A DNA stretch of 64,000 nucleotides from Ectopseudomonas guguanensis (GCF_900104265.1 NZ_FNJJ01000014.1:110521-174520); one strand, 5' to 3'; positions 11,031-20,261 are shown, numbered from the stretch's first letter. Numbers and translations: made by a program. The notes: generated by a model not told the origin, from the sequence alone.

Positions 11031-11693
11031 ATGACCTTCGAAGTCCCCGCCCATAGCAGCAACGGCAAGCCCGCCGGGCGCATCCGCCAGAAGAACGAAG
11101 AAGCCATCATCAAGGCGGCCGAGGAAGAGTTCGCCCGCCATGGCTTCAAGGGCACCAGCATGAACACCATCGCGCAGAACGTCGGCCTGCCCAAGGCCAA
11201 CCTGCATTACTACTTCAGCAACAAGCTGGGGCTGTACCTGGCGGTGCTGAGCAACATCCTCGAATTGTGGGACAGCACCTTCAACACCCTCACCGTGGAC
11301 GACGACCCGGCCGAGGCACTGGAGCGCTACATCCGCGCCAAGATGGAGTTCTCCCGGCGCCAGCCGAAGGCCTCGCGCATCTTCGCCATGGAGGTGATCA
11401 GCGGCGGCGACTGCCTGTCGCAATACTTCAACCAGAACTACCTGGACTGGTTCCGTGGCCGCGCCGCGGTATTCGAAGGCTGGATCGCCGCCGGCAAGAT
11501 GGACCCGGTCGACCCGATCCACCTGATTTTCCTGCTGTGGAGCAGCACCCAGCACTACGCCGACTTCGCCTCGCAGATCTGCCGGGTGAAGCAGTGCTCG
11601 CGCCTGACCAAGCAGGACTTCGAGCAAGCCGCCGACCAGCTGGTGCAGATCATCCTCAAGGGCTGCGGCCTGAAACCCGCCGCCAAAGCCTGA
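11031..11693 (+). CDS. TetR-family regulator (RutR-like C-terminal domain)
   Basis: A 220-residue TetR-family DNA-binding protein. The N-terminal helix-turn-helix is typical (AAEEEFARHGFKGTSMNTIA, then LPKANLHYYFSNKLGLY), at about residues 27-73. The C-terminal part resembles the RutR-type ligand-binding domain (RIFAMEVISGG near residues 117-127). RutR relatives respond to pyrimidines or related nitrogen compounds, which fits the purine genes downstream, but direct control of them is only inferred. The stop codon overlaps the start of the IMPACT-family gene (TGATG), so the two are co-transcribed and probably translationally coupled. Confidence 0.85.
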   Translation: MTFEVPAHSSNGKPAGRIRQKNEEAIIKAAEEEFARHGFKGTSMNTIAQNVGLPKANLHYYFSNKLGLYLAVLSNILELWDSTFNTLTVDDDPAEALERYIRAKMEFSRRQPKASRIFAMEVISGGDCLSQYFNQNYLDWFRGRAAVFEGWIAAGKMDPVDPIHLIFLLWSSTQHYADFASQICRVKQCSRLTKQDFEQAADQLVQIILKGCGLKPAAKA

Positions 11694-12277
11694 TGGCCTT
11701 CACCCTGTCAGGGCCTTGCGAGTACCGCGAGGAGATTCGCAAGAGCCGCTTTCTCGCCCTTGCCGCGCCGGTTGCCAGCGCGGCGGACGCACAGGCCTTC
11801 ATCGAGCGCCACAGTGACCTGGCCGCCTCGCACAACTGCTGGGCATGGAAGGTCGGCAACCAGTATCGCTTCAACGACGACGGCGAACCGGGCGGCACCG
11901 CCGGCCGGCCGATACTCGCCGCCATCGAAGGCCAGGACTGCGACCAGGTGGTGGTGCTGGTGATCCGCTGGTACGGTGGCATCCAGCTCGGCACCGGAGG
12001 TCTGGCCCGCGCCTACGGCGGCAGCGCGGCGAAATGCCTGCAGGCCGGCGAGCGCCGCGAACTGGTGCTGCGTCAGGCCTTCACCTGCCATTTACAGTTC
12101 GCCGAACTGCCGCTGTTCAAGGCACGCCTGAACGAGCTGGACAGCCTGATCGAGCGCGAGGATTACGACGCCAGCGGCGCGCGCCTGCACCTGGCCGTGG
12201 CACCGGCCGAGCGTGACATGCTGGAGCGGTTGCTGGGCGATATCAGCCGTGGCCGCGAGAGCCTGTGCCCGCCATGA
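11693..12277 (+). CDS. IMPACT/YigZ family protein
   Basis: A 194-residue protein of the YigZ/IMPACT family. It shows the conserved N-terminal segment EYREEIRKSRFLA, then NCWAWKVG, DDGEPGGTAGRPIL and the glycine-rich VIRWYGGIQLGTGGLARAYG. The C-terminal 70 residues form the DUF1949-like domain. The family is linked to translation or ribosome-associated regulation, but the bacterial function is not settled. The ATG at 11693 overlaps the TetR stop. The TGA overlaps the next gene's ATG, so this is the middle gene of a tightly overlapped trio. The start was chosen by overlap and alignment to the family N-terminus. Confidence 0.9.
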   Translation: MAFTLSGPCEYREEIRKSRFLALAAPVASAADAQAFIERHSDLAASHNCWAWKVGNQYRFNDDGEPGGTAGRPILAAIEGQDCDQVVVLVIRWYGGIQLGTGGLARAYGGSAAKCLQAGERRELVLRQAFTCHLQFAELPLFKARLNELDSLIEREDYDASGARLHLAVAPAERDMLERLLGDISRGRESLCPP

Positions 12278-12834
12278 GACGAGCGATGATTGCCTCGCTG
12301 CTGTGGCTGGCCCTGCCGGCCCTGGCCGATGTGCAGGAGCATCTGCAGGAGCAGTACTACGATCTGCAGGTGGCTTCCGGCGAGTCCCTCAGCCGCGCCA
12401 TCGACCAGGCCTCGCCGATTCGCCAGAACGGGCAGATCTACCACGCCTACACACGCTGGCAGGTGCAATGGAATTTCTGGTGGCGCGAGCAACGCGACGG
12501 CCGCTGCCAGATCGACCTCACCCGTACCCAGCTGCATGCCACCATCACCCTGCCCCGTCTCGGCGGCAGCGACACGCAGCAGCGCCAGCGTTTCGAGCAG
12601 TACCTGGGTGCACTGCGCGAGCATGAGCTGGGCCATTACCGTATCGGTCAGGCCGCAGCCGCCGAGATCGACGCCGCACTGCGGCAGCTCGCCGAATACC
12701 CCAGCTGTGCCGAGCTGCAACGGCAGGCCAACCAGCGCGCCAACGCCATCCTGCAACGGCATGCCGAACATGAACGCCGTTATGACCGCGAAACCGGCCA
12801 CGGCCGTAGCCAGGGCGCCTGGCTGACGGAATGA
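12274..12834 (+). CDS. DUF922-family exported putative zinc protease
   Basis: A 186-residue protein with a signal peptide (MRRAMIASLLWLALPALA, probable cleavage after ALA). The mature part carries HELGH at residues 117-121, the zinc-binding HExxH motif, in the DUF922 arrangement typical of predicted secreted metalloproteases. Tyr-rich and Trp-rich stretches precede it (RWQVQWNFWW). The start ATG overlaps the IMPACT stop (ATGA), so I reject the in-frame GTG at 12265. It is presumably periplasmic. Substrate unknown. The C-terminal 60 residues are Ala/Gln/Arg-rich helix. Confidence 0.8.
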   Translation: MRRAMIASLLWLALPALADVQEHLQEQYYDLQVASGESLSRAIDQASPIRQNGQIYHAYTRWQVQWNFWWREQRDGRCQIDLTRTQLHATITLPRLGGSDTQQRQRFEQYLGALREHELGHYRIGQAAAAEIDAALRQLAEYPSCAELQRQANQRANAILQRHAEHERRYDRETGHGRSQGAWLTE

Positions 12835-12845
12835 CAGCGCAAGAG

Positions 12846-12920
12846 GTAGGAGCGGCGCCCCGCCGCGAATCGTGGCTGGGGCGCACTCGAAAAGCTCCGC
12901 CCCGGGGCGGGCTCCTGCAG
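12846..12920. repeat. REP-like palindrome, divergent sequence
   Basis: GTAGGAGCGGCGCCCCGCCGCG and a partly complementary CCCCGGGGCGGGCTCCTGCAG flank a short spacer. It resembles the window's REP pairs but with a GC-rich, diverged core. It lies between the DUF922 gene and the SDR. Confidence 0.65.
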
Positions 12921-12994
12921 GGGCTTGCCGCGCCGGGATTATCGGATCGGCATTCGCTATGCTGATCGTCTTCTCATCCGCCATGGAGCCTGAC

Positions 12995-13678
<684 letters not shown>

Positions 13679-13742
13679 GCCCCTTATTGCCAGATAGCGG
13701 CCCGTGTCATAGGGGCCATGCCATTGTGTTGGAGAAAAAACG

Positions 13743-14177
13743 ATGGAAGTACATATCGGTAATGACCCGGAGTTGATCCGTCTGGCGCAAGGTATCCGTC
13801 ATCAGGTTTTTACCCGTGAACAACGGATTCCTGCGGAGTTGGACCTAGATGGATTGGATGAGGCGTCCTTCCATGCGCTGGCCACTGAACAGGGCGAGCC
13901 AATTGCCACGGCGCGCCTAACGGTAAAAGAGGACGGTTCTTCGACCATGGCCAGGGTGGCGGTCAGTGAGGTCTACCGGGGCGCGGGCGTCGCCTCGGCC
14001 GTTGTCCAGGCATTGCTGCAACACGCGCAGAACATAGGCGTCACTTCCATTGAACTCCATGCCCACAGCCACCTTAAAGGCTATTACGAGAAGTTTGGCT
14101 TCGAGTTCATCAAGGAAGTTGAGATCGTGGGTGAACATCAGCTCATTGAAATGCGGCGCCAACTGGCGAGGTCATGA
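13743..14177 (+). CDS. GNAT-family N-acetyltransferase
   Basis: A 144-residue GNAT enzyme. The acetyl-CoA-binding motif A is RVAVSEVYRGAGVASAVVQA near residues 70-89 (the R/Q-x-x-G-x-G/A position is YRGAGVA). The C-terminal YYEKFGFEFI is the usual end motif. The N-terminal HQVFTREQRIPAELDLD resembles ElaA-like acetyltransferases. The acceptor is unknown. It has a GGAG ribosome-binding site. Base composition is visibly less GC-rich and codon choice less biased than neighbours, suggesting recent acquisition. The 260 bases downstream contain no recognisable gene. Confidence 0.85.
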   Translation: MEVHIGNDPELIRLAQGIRHQVFTREQRIPAELDLDGLDEASFHALATEQGEPIATARLTVKEDGSSTMARVAVSEVYRGAGVASAVVQALLQHAQNIGVTSIELHAHSHLKGYYEKFGFEFIKEVEIVGEHQLIEMRRQLARS

Positions 14178-14440
14178 CAGCCCGCAGGTGATGAAGCTTT
14201 TCATCCAACGTTCATGGGGTGCACTCGCTTCAGTACATAACGCCTCTTCTCCCGGCTTGCATCTCGCCACTTCAGCGCGCTCGAATGCAGTGCGCACGAC
14301 GCACCCTGGGGGCGGAGTCGCACCAATCCTGCGCATGAACCAGGACTGGTGGCAGAAGCAAACGCCCGCCGCCAGCTTTTCTGACCCCATGGCCAAGTTT
14401 TTGCTTTAGCCCCGCTCAGTTCTTTTTATGAGCGTGCCCC

Positions 14441-15988
14441 ATGTCCGCCCCACCCGATTACCCACGCCTGCAGCTGACCGCCATCAGCAAGCAATACCCC
14501 GGCTGCCTGGCCAATGACCGTATCGATCTGGCCATCGCCCCCGGCGAGATCCGCGCCCTGCTCGGCGAGAACGGCGCCGGCAAGAGCACGCTGATGAAGA
14601 TCATCTACGGCGTCACCCAGCCCAGCAGCGGCGAGATTCGCTGGCAGGGCGAGCGGCTGACGATGCGCGATCCGGCCATGGCGCGCGGCCTGGGCATCGG
14701 CATGGTGTTCCAGCATTTCTCGCTGTTCGAGACGCTGACCGTGGCCGAGAACATCGCCCTGGCCATGGGCGCGCAGGCCGGTACACCGAAGCAACTGGAG
14801 CCGAAGATTCGTGAGGTGTCGCAGCGCTACGGCATGGCGCTGGAGCCGACGCGCCTGGTGCACAGCCTGTCCATCGGCGAGCGCCAGCGGGTGGAGATCG
14901 TGCGTTGCCTGATGCAGGACATCCAACTGCTGATCCTCGACGAGCCCACCTCGGTGCTCACCCCGCAGGAGGCCGACGAGCTGTTCGTCACCCTGCGCCG
15001 CCTGGCCGATGAGGGCTGCAGCATTCTCTTTATCAGCCACAAGCTCGGCGAGGTGCGCGCGCTGTGCCAGAGCGCCACGGTGCTGCGCGGCGGGCGGGTG
15101 TCCGGCCATTGCGTGCCGGCCGAATGCAGCGATCTGGAACTGGCGCGGCTGATGGTCGGCGACGCCGAGGGGCTGGAAAGCAGTTACCCGAAAGTCAGCG
15201 GCGGCCTGCCACGGCTGCGTGTCGATGACCTCAGTTGGCACAACCCCGATCCGTTCGGCTGCTCGCTCGAACGCCTTCGCCTGGAGGTGCGCAGCGGCGA
15301 GATCGTCGGTATCGCCGGGGTAGCCGGCAATGGTCAGGACGAGCTTCTCGCCCTGCTCAGCGGCGAAACCCGCCTGCCGCGTGGCGAACGCGAGCGGGTC
15401 AGCATCGATGCCGCGCCGGTGGCCAATCTGCATCCCGATGCGCGGCGCCAGCTGGGTCTGGCCTTCGTACCCGCCGAACGTCTCGGCCACGGCGCCGTGC
15501 CGGAAATGAGCCTGCTGGACAACGCCCTGCTCACCGCCTTCGGTCAGGGCCTGGTCAAGGCCGGCCTGATACAGCGCAGCAAGGTGCGCGCGCTGGCCGA
15601 GCAGATCATCCAGCGCTTCGCGGTGAAGACGCCGGATGCCGACACCGCTGCACGCAGCCTGTCCGGCGGCAATCTGCAGAAATTCATCCTCGGCCGCGAG
15701 ATTCTGCAAAACCCGAAACTGCTGGTGGCTGCGCATCCAACCTGGGGCGTGGATGTCGGTGCGGCAGCGGCCATCCACCGCGCGCTGATCGCCCTGCGCG
15801 ATGCCGGCGCGGCAATCCTGGTGATCTCCGAAGACCTCGACGAGCTGTTCCAGATCAGCGACCGCATCGGCGCGCTGTGCAGCGGGCGCCTGTCGCCGCT
15901 GGCCGAGACGGCGCAGGTATCCACCGTGGAAGTCGGCCGCTGGATGGCCGGTGAATTCGATCAACCCGCCGCCGCTGCGGCCTGCTGA
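14441..15988 (+). CDS. Nucleoside/purine ABC transporter, ATP-binding protein
   Basis: A 515-residue double ATP-binding-cassette protein of the sugar/nucleoside (NupA/YufO-like) class. The first cassette has Walker A LLGENGAGKSTLMK (about residues 40-53), signature LSIGERQRVEI and Walker B LLILDEPTSVL. The second has a degenerate Walker A (AGVAGNGQDE) and signature LSGGNLQKFI, as in relatives. It energises import with the two permeases that follow and a BMP-type binding protein. Synteny with P. aeruginosa PA0136-PA0138 and neighbouring purine deaminases favours a purine or nucleoside substrate. It lies 11 bases upstream of the first permease. Confidence 0.9.
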   Translation: MSAPPDYPRLQLTAISKQYPGCLANDRIDLAIAPGEIRALLGENGAGKSTLMKIIYGVTQPSSGEIRWQGERLTMRDPAMARGLGIGMVFQHFSLFETLTVAENIALAMGAQAGTPKQLEPKIREVSQRYGMALEPTRLVHSLSIGERQRVEIVRCLMQDIQLLILDEPTSVLTPQEADELFVTLRRLADEGCSILFISHKLGEVRALCQSATVLRGGRVSGHCVPAECSDLELARLMVGDAEGLESSYPKVSGGLPRLRVDDLSWHNPDPFGCSLERLRLEVRSGEIVGIAGVAGNGQDELLALLSGETRLPRGERERVSIDAAPVANLHPDARRQLGLAFVPAERLGHGAVPEMSLLDNALLTAFGQGLVKAGLIQRSKVRALAEQIIQRFAVKTPDADTAARSLSGGNLQKFILGREILQNPKLLVAAHPTWGVDVGAAAAIHRALIALRDAGAAILVISEDLDELFQISDRIGALCSGRLSPLAETAQVSTVEVGRWMAGEFDQPAAAAAC

Positions 15989-15999
15989 CGGAGCCCGTC

Positions 16000-17097
16000 A
16001 TGCTGTTATCCCTGGAACCGCGCGGCCAGGAGTCGCGCCCCATGCTCTGGCTGTCGCCGCTGCTCGCCGCCGTACTGACGCTGGTGAGCGGCATGCTGCT
16101 GTTCACCCTGCTCGGCCATGACCCGCTGGAAACCTTGCATACCCTGCTCATCGCCCCGGTCAGCGACTGGTACGGCGTGTCCGAACTGCTGGTCAAGGCG
16201 CTGCCGATCCTGCTTTGCGCCCTCGGCCTGGCAGTGGCCTACCAGGCGCGCATCTGGAACATCGGCGCCGAAGGCCAACTGTTGATCGGCGCCCTGGCCG
16301 GCAGCGCCATGGCCCTGCAACTGATCGACTGGGAAAGCCGCTGGGCGCTGGCCTGGGTAGTGCTGGCCGGCACCTGCGCGGGCGCGGCCTGGGCAGGGCT
16401 CACTGCCTGGCTGCGCACGCAGTTCAATGCCAACGAAATCCTCACCAGCATCATGCTCAACTACATCGCGCTGAACCTGTTGCTGTTCTTCGTGCATGGC
16501 CCGCTGAAGGACCCGGCCGGTTTCAACTTCCCCGAATCGGCGATGTTCGGCGATGCTAGCCGCCTGCCGCTGGTCAGCGAGGACGGTCGCCTGCATGGCG
16601 GCCTGTACCTGGCGCTGCTGGCCCTGGTGGCGGTATGGGTGCTGCTGCACAAGAGCTTTCTGGGTTTTCAGATCAAGGTGCTGGGCCTGGACAAGCGCGC
16701 CGCCGGCTTCGTCGGCTTTCGCGAGAAGCGCCTGGTGTGGTTCGCCCTGCTGGTCAGCGGCGCGCTGGCCGGTATGGCGGGTGTGGGCGAAGTGGCCGGG
16801 CCGATTGGCCAACTGGTGCCGCAGGTCTCGCCGGGCTACGGCTATGCGGCGATCACCGTGGCCTTTCTCGGCCGCCTCAACCCGCTCGGCATCGTCGTCG
16901 CCAGCCTGCTGATGGCGCTGCTGTACCTGGGCGGCGAGAACGCGCAGATGAGTCTCAACCTGCCGCAGGCGATCACCCAATTGTTCCAGGGAATGATGCT
17001 GTTCTACCTGCTGGCCTGCGACGTGCTGATCCTCTATCGGCCACGGCTGAAGTGGAAATGGGCGAAACACGAGCGCCTCGCTGAAGCGACCACCTGA
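16000..17097 (+). CDS. Nucleoside/purine ABC transporter, permease 1
   Basis: A 365-residue integral membrane permease of the BPD_transp_2 family. About ten hydrophobic segments are visible, beginning LSPLLAAVLTLVSGMLLFTL. The EAA-like loop region is IWNIGAEGQLLIGALAGSAM near residues 82-101, the typical N-x-G-x-E-G/GQ signature of sugar/nucleoside permeases. It pairs with the permease at 17178 to form the heterodimeric channel. GGAG precedes the ATG. It is the second gene of the transporter operon. Confidence 0.9.
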   Translation: MLLSLEPRGQESRPMLWLSPLLAAVLTLVSGMLLFTLLGHDPLETLHTLLIAPVSDWYGVSELLVKALPILLCALGLAVAYQARIWNIGAEGQLLIGALAGSAMALQLIDWESRWALAWVVLAGTCAGAAWAGLTAWLRTQFNANEILTSIMLNYIALNLLLFFVHGPLKDPAGFNFPESAMFGDASRLPLVSEDGRLHGGLYLALLALVAVWVLLHKSFLGFQIKVLGLDKRAAGFVGFREKRLVWFALLVSGALAGMAGVGEVAGPIGQLVPQVSPGYGYAAITVAFLGRLNPLGIVVASLLMALLYLGGENAQMSLNLPQAITQLFQGMMLFYLLACDVLILYRPRLKWKWAKHERLAEATT

Positions 17098-17098
17098 C

Positions 17099-17152
17099 GG
17101 TGGGAGTGGCTTTAGCCGCGACAAAAGCTCGCCGCTGAAGCGCCTCCCACAA
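17099..17152. repeat. REP inverted pair between the two permease genes
   Basis: GGTGGGAGTGGCTTTAGCCG and the facing CCGCTGAAGCGCCTCCCAC form a BIME in the 80-base gap between the permeases. It is inside a presumed operon, so it may modulate relative expression or mRNA stability. Confidence 0.85.
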
Positions 17153-17177
17153 AGAGCATGAATGCAAAGGAATCCCC

Positions 17178-18104
17178 ATGGATCTCGATCTGTTGACCAA
17201 TATCTTCTACGCCATGGTGCGCACCGGCACGCCACTGCTGCTGGTGGCTCTGGGCGAGCTGGTGTGCGAGAAGAGCGGCGTGCTCAACCTCGGCCAGGAA
17301 GGCATGATGCTGTTCGGCGCGGTGATCGGCTTTATCGTCGCCTTCAGCACCGGCAGCCTGTGGCTCGGTGTGTTGCTGGCAATGGCCGCCGGCATGCTGC
17401 TGTCGCTGCTGTTCGCCGCCGTGGCGCTGGGCTTCAACGCCAACCAGGTGGCCACCGGGCTGGCCCTGACCATCTTCGGCGTCGGTCTTTCTACCTTCGT
17501 CGGCGCCGCCTGGGTCGGCAAGCCGCTGAGCGGCTTCGAGCCCATCGTCATTCCGCTGCTGGCGGACATCCCGCTGATCGGGCGCATGCTGTTCGCTCAG
17601 GACGTGCTGATCTACCTGTCCTTCGCCCTGTTCGCGCTGGTGGCCTGGGTGCTGCTGAAAAGCCGTACCGGCCTGATCATCCAGGCCGTCGGCGAGAACC
17701 CGGACGCCGCCAGCGCCATGGGCCTGCCGGTACTGCGCGTGCGCACCCTGGCGGTGCTCTTCGGTGGCGCCATGGCCGGATTGGCGGGCGGCTACCTGTC
17801 GCTGGCCTATACGCCGATGTGGGCGGAAAACATGACCGCCGGCCGTGGCTGGATCGCCCTGGCGCTGGTGGTGTTCGCCAGTTGGCGGGTGCTGCGTGTG
17901 CTGCTCGGCGCCTACCTGTTCGGCCTGGCCAGCATCCTCCATCTGGTGGCGCAGGGCATCGGCCTGTCGATCCCGTCGAACCTGCTGGCGATGCTGCCTT
18001 ATGTGGCCACCATCGTCGTGCTGGTGCTGCTCTCGCGCGATGCGATCAAGACCCGGCTGTATGCGCCGGTGTCGCTGGGCCAGCCTTGGCAGCCGGGGCA
18101 TTGA
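17178..18104 (+). CDS. Nucleoside/purine ABC transporter, permease 2
   Basis: A 308-residue membrane permease, partner of the permease at 16000. The signature is KSGVLNLGQEGMMLFGAVIG near residues 31-50, matching the NxGxEG/GQEG motif of the family. About nine hydrophobic segments follow. It has an AAAGGAA ribosome-binding site. Transcription is probably continuous from the ATPase gene, although a REP pair separates it from permease 1. Confidence 0.9.
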   Translation: MDLDLLTNIFYAMVRTGTPLLLVALGELVCEKSGVLNLGQEGMMLFGAVIGFIVAFSTGSLWLGVLLAMAAGMLLSLLFAAVALGFNANQVATGLALTIFGVGLSTFVGAAWVGKPLSGFEPIVIPLLADIPLIGRMLFAQDVLIYLSFALFALVAWVLLKSRTGLIIQAVGENPDAASAMGLPVLRVRTLAVLFGGAMAGLAGGYLSLAYTPMWAENMTAGRGWIALALVVFASWRVLRVLLGAYLFGLASILHLVAQGIGLSIPSNLLAMLPYVATIVVLVLLSRDAIKTRLYAPVSLGQPWQPGH

Positions 18105-18120
18105 GGCTCGACAGTTATTA

Positions 18121-18195
18121 GTCGCGGCTAAAGCCCCTCCCACAGCAACAGAGCAACCTACGGACAGCTTTTGTGGGAGGGGCTTTAGCCGCGAC
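18121..18195. repeat. REP inverted pair, left flank of the RAYT gene
   Basis: GTCGCGGCTAAAGCCCCTCCC at 18121 and its reverse-complement form GGGAGGGGCTTTAGCCGCGAC ending at 18195 face each other. This is a near-perfect long palindrome of the main REP family. It lies 51 bases upstream of the RAYT start. Confidence 0.9.
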
Positions 18196-18245
18196 AAGAG
18201 GTTTTCGGCTATACCTGTGTCACACCCTGATCGAGAGGCAAAGGA

Positions 18246-18695
18246 ATGCCCCACTCAGCTCGCTTGCGTGCCGGCCGGTTTTCGGAGGCACAGCGCATCT
18301 ATCTACTCACCGCCACGACCGAAAGCCGCGAAACGCTTTTTTCGGATTTCACTGTTGGTCGACTCGTCGTCGCGGAACTGAAAGCTGCGCAGCAGGAAGG
18401 CCTGGTTGAATCACTGGCCTGGGTGCTCATGCCCGATCATCTGCACTGGCTCATCGCCCTGCAGCAAGGCTCACTGAGCGGACTGATGCGCCGCATCAAA
18501 GGACGCAGTGCCAAGCGGGTCAACGCCTTGTACGGTAGACAGGGGAAGCTCTGGCAGGATGGTTTTCATGATCGAGCGTTGCGCCGCGAAGAAGATGTTC
18601 TGCCCGCCGCACGGTACATCGTCGCCAATCCCCTGAGGGCTGGTTTGGTCAGCCGGGTGGGCGATTATCCATTGTGGGATTCGGTATGGCTCTGA
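18246..18695 (+). mobile_element. REP-associated tyrosine transposase (RAYT)
   Basis: A 149-residue Y1/HUH-type transposase of the RAYT family. The metal-binding HUH motif is His65-Leu-His67 in MPDHLHWLI. A conserved W-QDGFHDRALR block spans about residues 103-113. The catalytic tyrosine is Tyr124 in AARYIVANPLRAG. RAYTs are single-copy, domesticated relatives of IS200/IS605 transposases that recognise and cleave REP DNA and are thought to disperse it. Here the gene is flanked on both sides by inverted REP pairs that match REPs throughout the window. The ATG was chosen from the family N-terminus (RLRAGRFSEAQRIYLLT). It looks intact. Confidence 0.92.
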
Positions 18696-18705
18696 CCTTT
18701 TGAGA

Positions 18706-18768
18706 GTCGCGGCTGAAGCCCCTCCCACAAGAACAGCACTGATCCGTGGGAGCGGCTTCAGCCGCGAT
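18706..18768. repeat. REP inverted pair, right flank of the RAYT gene
   Basis: AGTCGCGGCTGAAGCCCCTCCCA and the facing GTGGGAGCGGCTTCAGCCGCGA lie immediately after the RAYT stop codon. With the left-flank pair they enclose the transposase gene. Confidence 0.9.
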
Positions 18769-18782
18769 CTGGGTTGTTGCCC

Positions 18783-18798
18783 CTGACTCCAGAGTCAG
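18783..18798. promoter_or_regulatory. Perfect 16-base palindrome upstream of the 8-oxoguanine deaminase gene
   Basis: CTGACTC and GAGTCAG are separated by two bases. The site is about 100 bases upstream of the deaminase ATG and is not part of the REP unit that ends at 18768. It could be an operator. No regulator can be named. Confidence 0.4.
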
Positions 18799-18896
18799 CT
18801 ATCTTCCCCCGCACGTCTACTCCGACGCACCTGGATCAGCAGACAGGGTCAACACTGAGCTGGCTTACCTGACATCAACCTCAGAGGAGCCTGCTC

Positions 18897-20252
18897 ATGG
18901 CAGCCACCCGCATCTGGATCAAGAACCCTCTCGCCATCTTCACCGCCAACGACCTGGACGCTTCCGGCGGCCTGGTGATCGAGAATGGCCGCATCGCGGA
19001 AGTGCTCAGCAAAGGCCAGCAGCCTTCAACACCCTGCGAGCAAACCTTCGACGCCCGCGAGCACGTGCTGCTGCCGGGCCTGATCAACACCCACCATCAC
19101 TTCTACCAGACCCTTACCCGCGCCTGGGCGCCGGTGGTCAACCAGCCGCTGTTTCCCTGGCTGAAGACGCTCTACCCGGTGTGGGCACGCCTCACCCCCG
19201 AGAAACTGGCCCTGGCCAGCAAGGTGGCGCTGGCCGAGCTGCTGCTGTCCGGCTGCAGCACCGCCGCCGATCATCACTACCTGTTCCCCGGCGGTCTGGA
19301 AAACGCCATCGATGTGCAGGTCGAGGCAGTCCGCGAACTGGGCATGCGCGCCATGCTCACCCGCGGTTCGATGAGCCTGGGCGAAGCCGACGGCGGCCTG
19401 CCGCCGCAGCAGACGGTGCAGCAGGGCGAAGTGATCCTGGCCGACAGCCAGCGCCTGATCGGCCAGTACCATGAGCGCGGCGATGGCGCGCAGATCCAGA
19501 TCGCCCTCGCCCCCTGCTCGCCCTTCTCGGTGACCCAGGAAATCATGCGCCAGAGCGCCGAAGTGGCCGCGCAGCTGGACGTACGCCTGCACACCCACCT
19601 CGCCGAAACCCTCGACGAGGAGGATTTCTGCCTGCAGCGCTTCGGCCTGCGCACCGTGGATTACCTGGATAGCGTTGGCTGGCTCGGCCCGCGCACCTGG
19701 CTGGCCCACGGCATCCACTTCAACCCCGAGGAGATCGCCCGTCTGGGCGCTGCCGGCACCGGCATCTGCCATTGCCCCAGCTCCAACATGCGCCTGGCTT
19801 CGGGCATCTGCCCCAGTGTCGAGCTGGAAGCCGCTGGCGCCCCGCTGGGCCTGGGCGTCGACGGTTCGGCCTCCAACGATGCGTCGAACCTGATCCTCGA
19901 AGCGCGCCAGGCGCTGTATATCCAGCGCCTGCGCTACGGTACCGAGCAGATAACCCCGCAGCGCGTGCTCGGCTGGGCCACGCGTGGTTCGGCGCGCCTG
20001 CTCGGGCGAAGCGATATCGGCGAGCTGGCAGTCGGCAAGCAGGCCGACCTGGCGCTATTCAAGCTCGATGAGCTGCGTTTTTCCGGCAGCCACGACCCCA
20101 TCGCGGCACTGCTGCTATGCGGCGCCGACCGCGCCGACCGAATGATGATCGGCGGCACCTGGCGCGTCATCGACGGGCAGATCGAAGGGCTCGACGTGGC
20201 GCAGCTGATCGCCGATCACCGGCAGGCGGCGAAGCAGTTGGTCAACGCCTGA
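18897..20252 (+). CDS. 8-oxoguanine deaminase
   Basis: A 451-residue amidohydrolase of the TrzN/AtzB/8-oxoguanine deaminase group. The metal-binding HxH-type cluster is LINTHHHFYQTLTRAWAP near residues 61-78. The second histidine set is RLHTHLAET near 229-237, and the catalytic aspartate lies in LGVDGSASND near 320-329. The homologue at the syntenic P. aeruginosa locus (PA0142) deaminates 8-oxoguanine to urate, which makes this the best specific call. Triazine-type substrates are less likely. It acts in the cytoplasm and feeds purine nitrogen catabolism. Its ribosome-binding site is GAGGAG. Its operon partners lie upstream (ABC transporter) and downstream (binding protein). Confidence 0.85.
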   Translation: MAATRIWIKNPLAIFTANDLDASGGLVIENGRIAEVLSKGQQPSTPCEQTFDAREHVLLPGLINTHHHFYQTLTRAWAPVVNQPLFPWLKTLYPVWARLTPEKLALASKVALAELLLSGCSTAADHHYLFPGGLENAIDVQVEAVRELGMRAMLTRGSMSLGEADGGLPPQQTVQQGEVILADSQRLIGQYHERGDGAQIQIALAPCSPFSVTQEIMRQSAEVAAQLDVRLHTHLAETLDEEDFCLQRFGLRTVDYLDSVGWLGPRTWLAHGIHFNPEEIARLGAAGTGICHCPSSNMRLASGICPSVELEAAGAPLGLGVDGSASNDASNLILEARQALYIQRLRYGTEQITPQRVLGWATRGSARLLGRSDIGELAVGKQADLALFKLDELRFSGSHDPIAALLLCGADRADRMMIGGTWRVIDGQIEGLDVAQLIADHRQAAKQLVNA

Positions 20253-20261
20253 TCCCGAACC

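Noticed and set aside
14178..14440. A small gene between the GNAT and the transporter ATPase
   Set aside because: Short frames exist on both strands but none has a ribosome-binding site or a recognisable sequence.
18246..18695. An ordinary IS200-type insertion sequence
   Set aside because: The gene lacks the terminal hairpins and multiple copies expected for an IS, and its flanks are REPs, which fits a RAYT instead.
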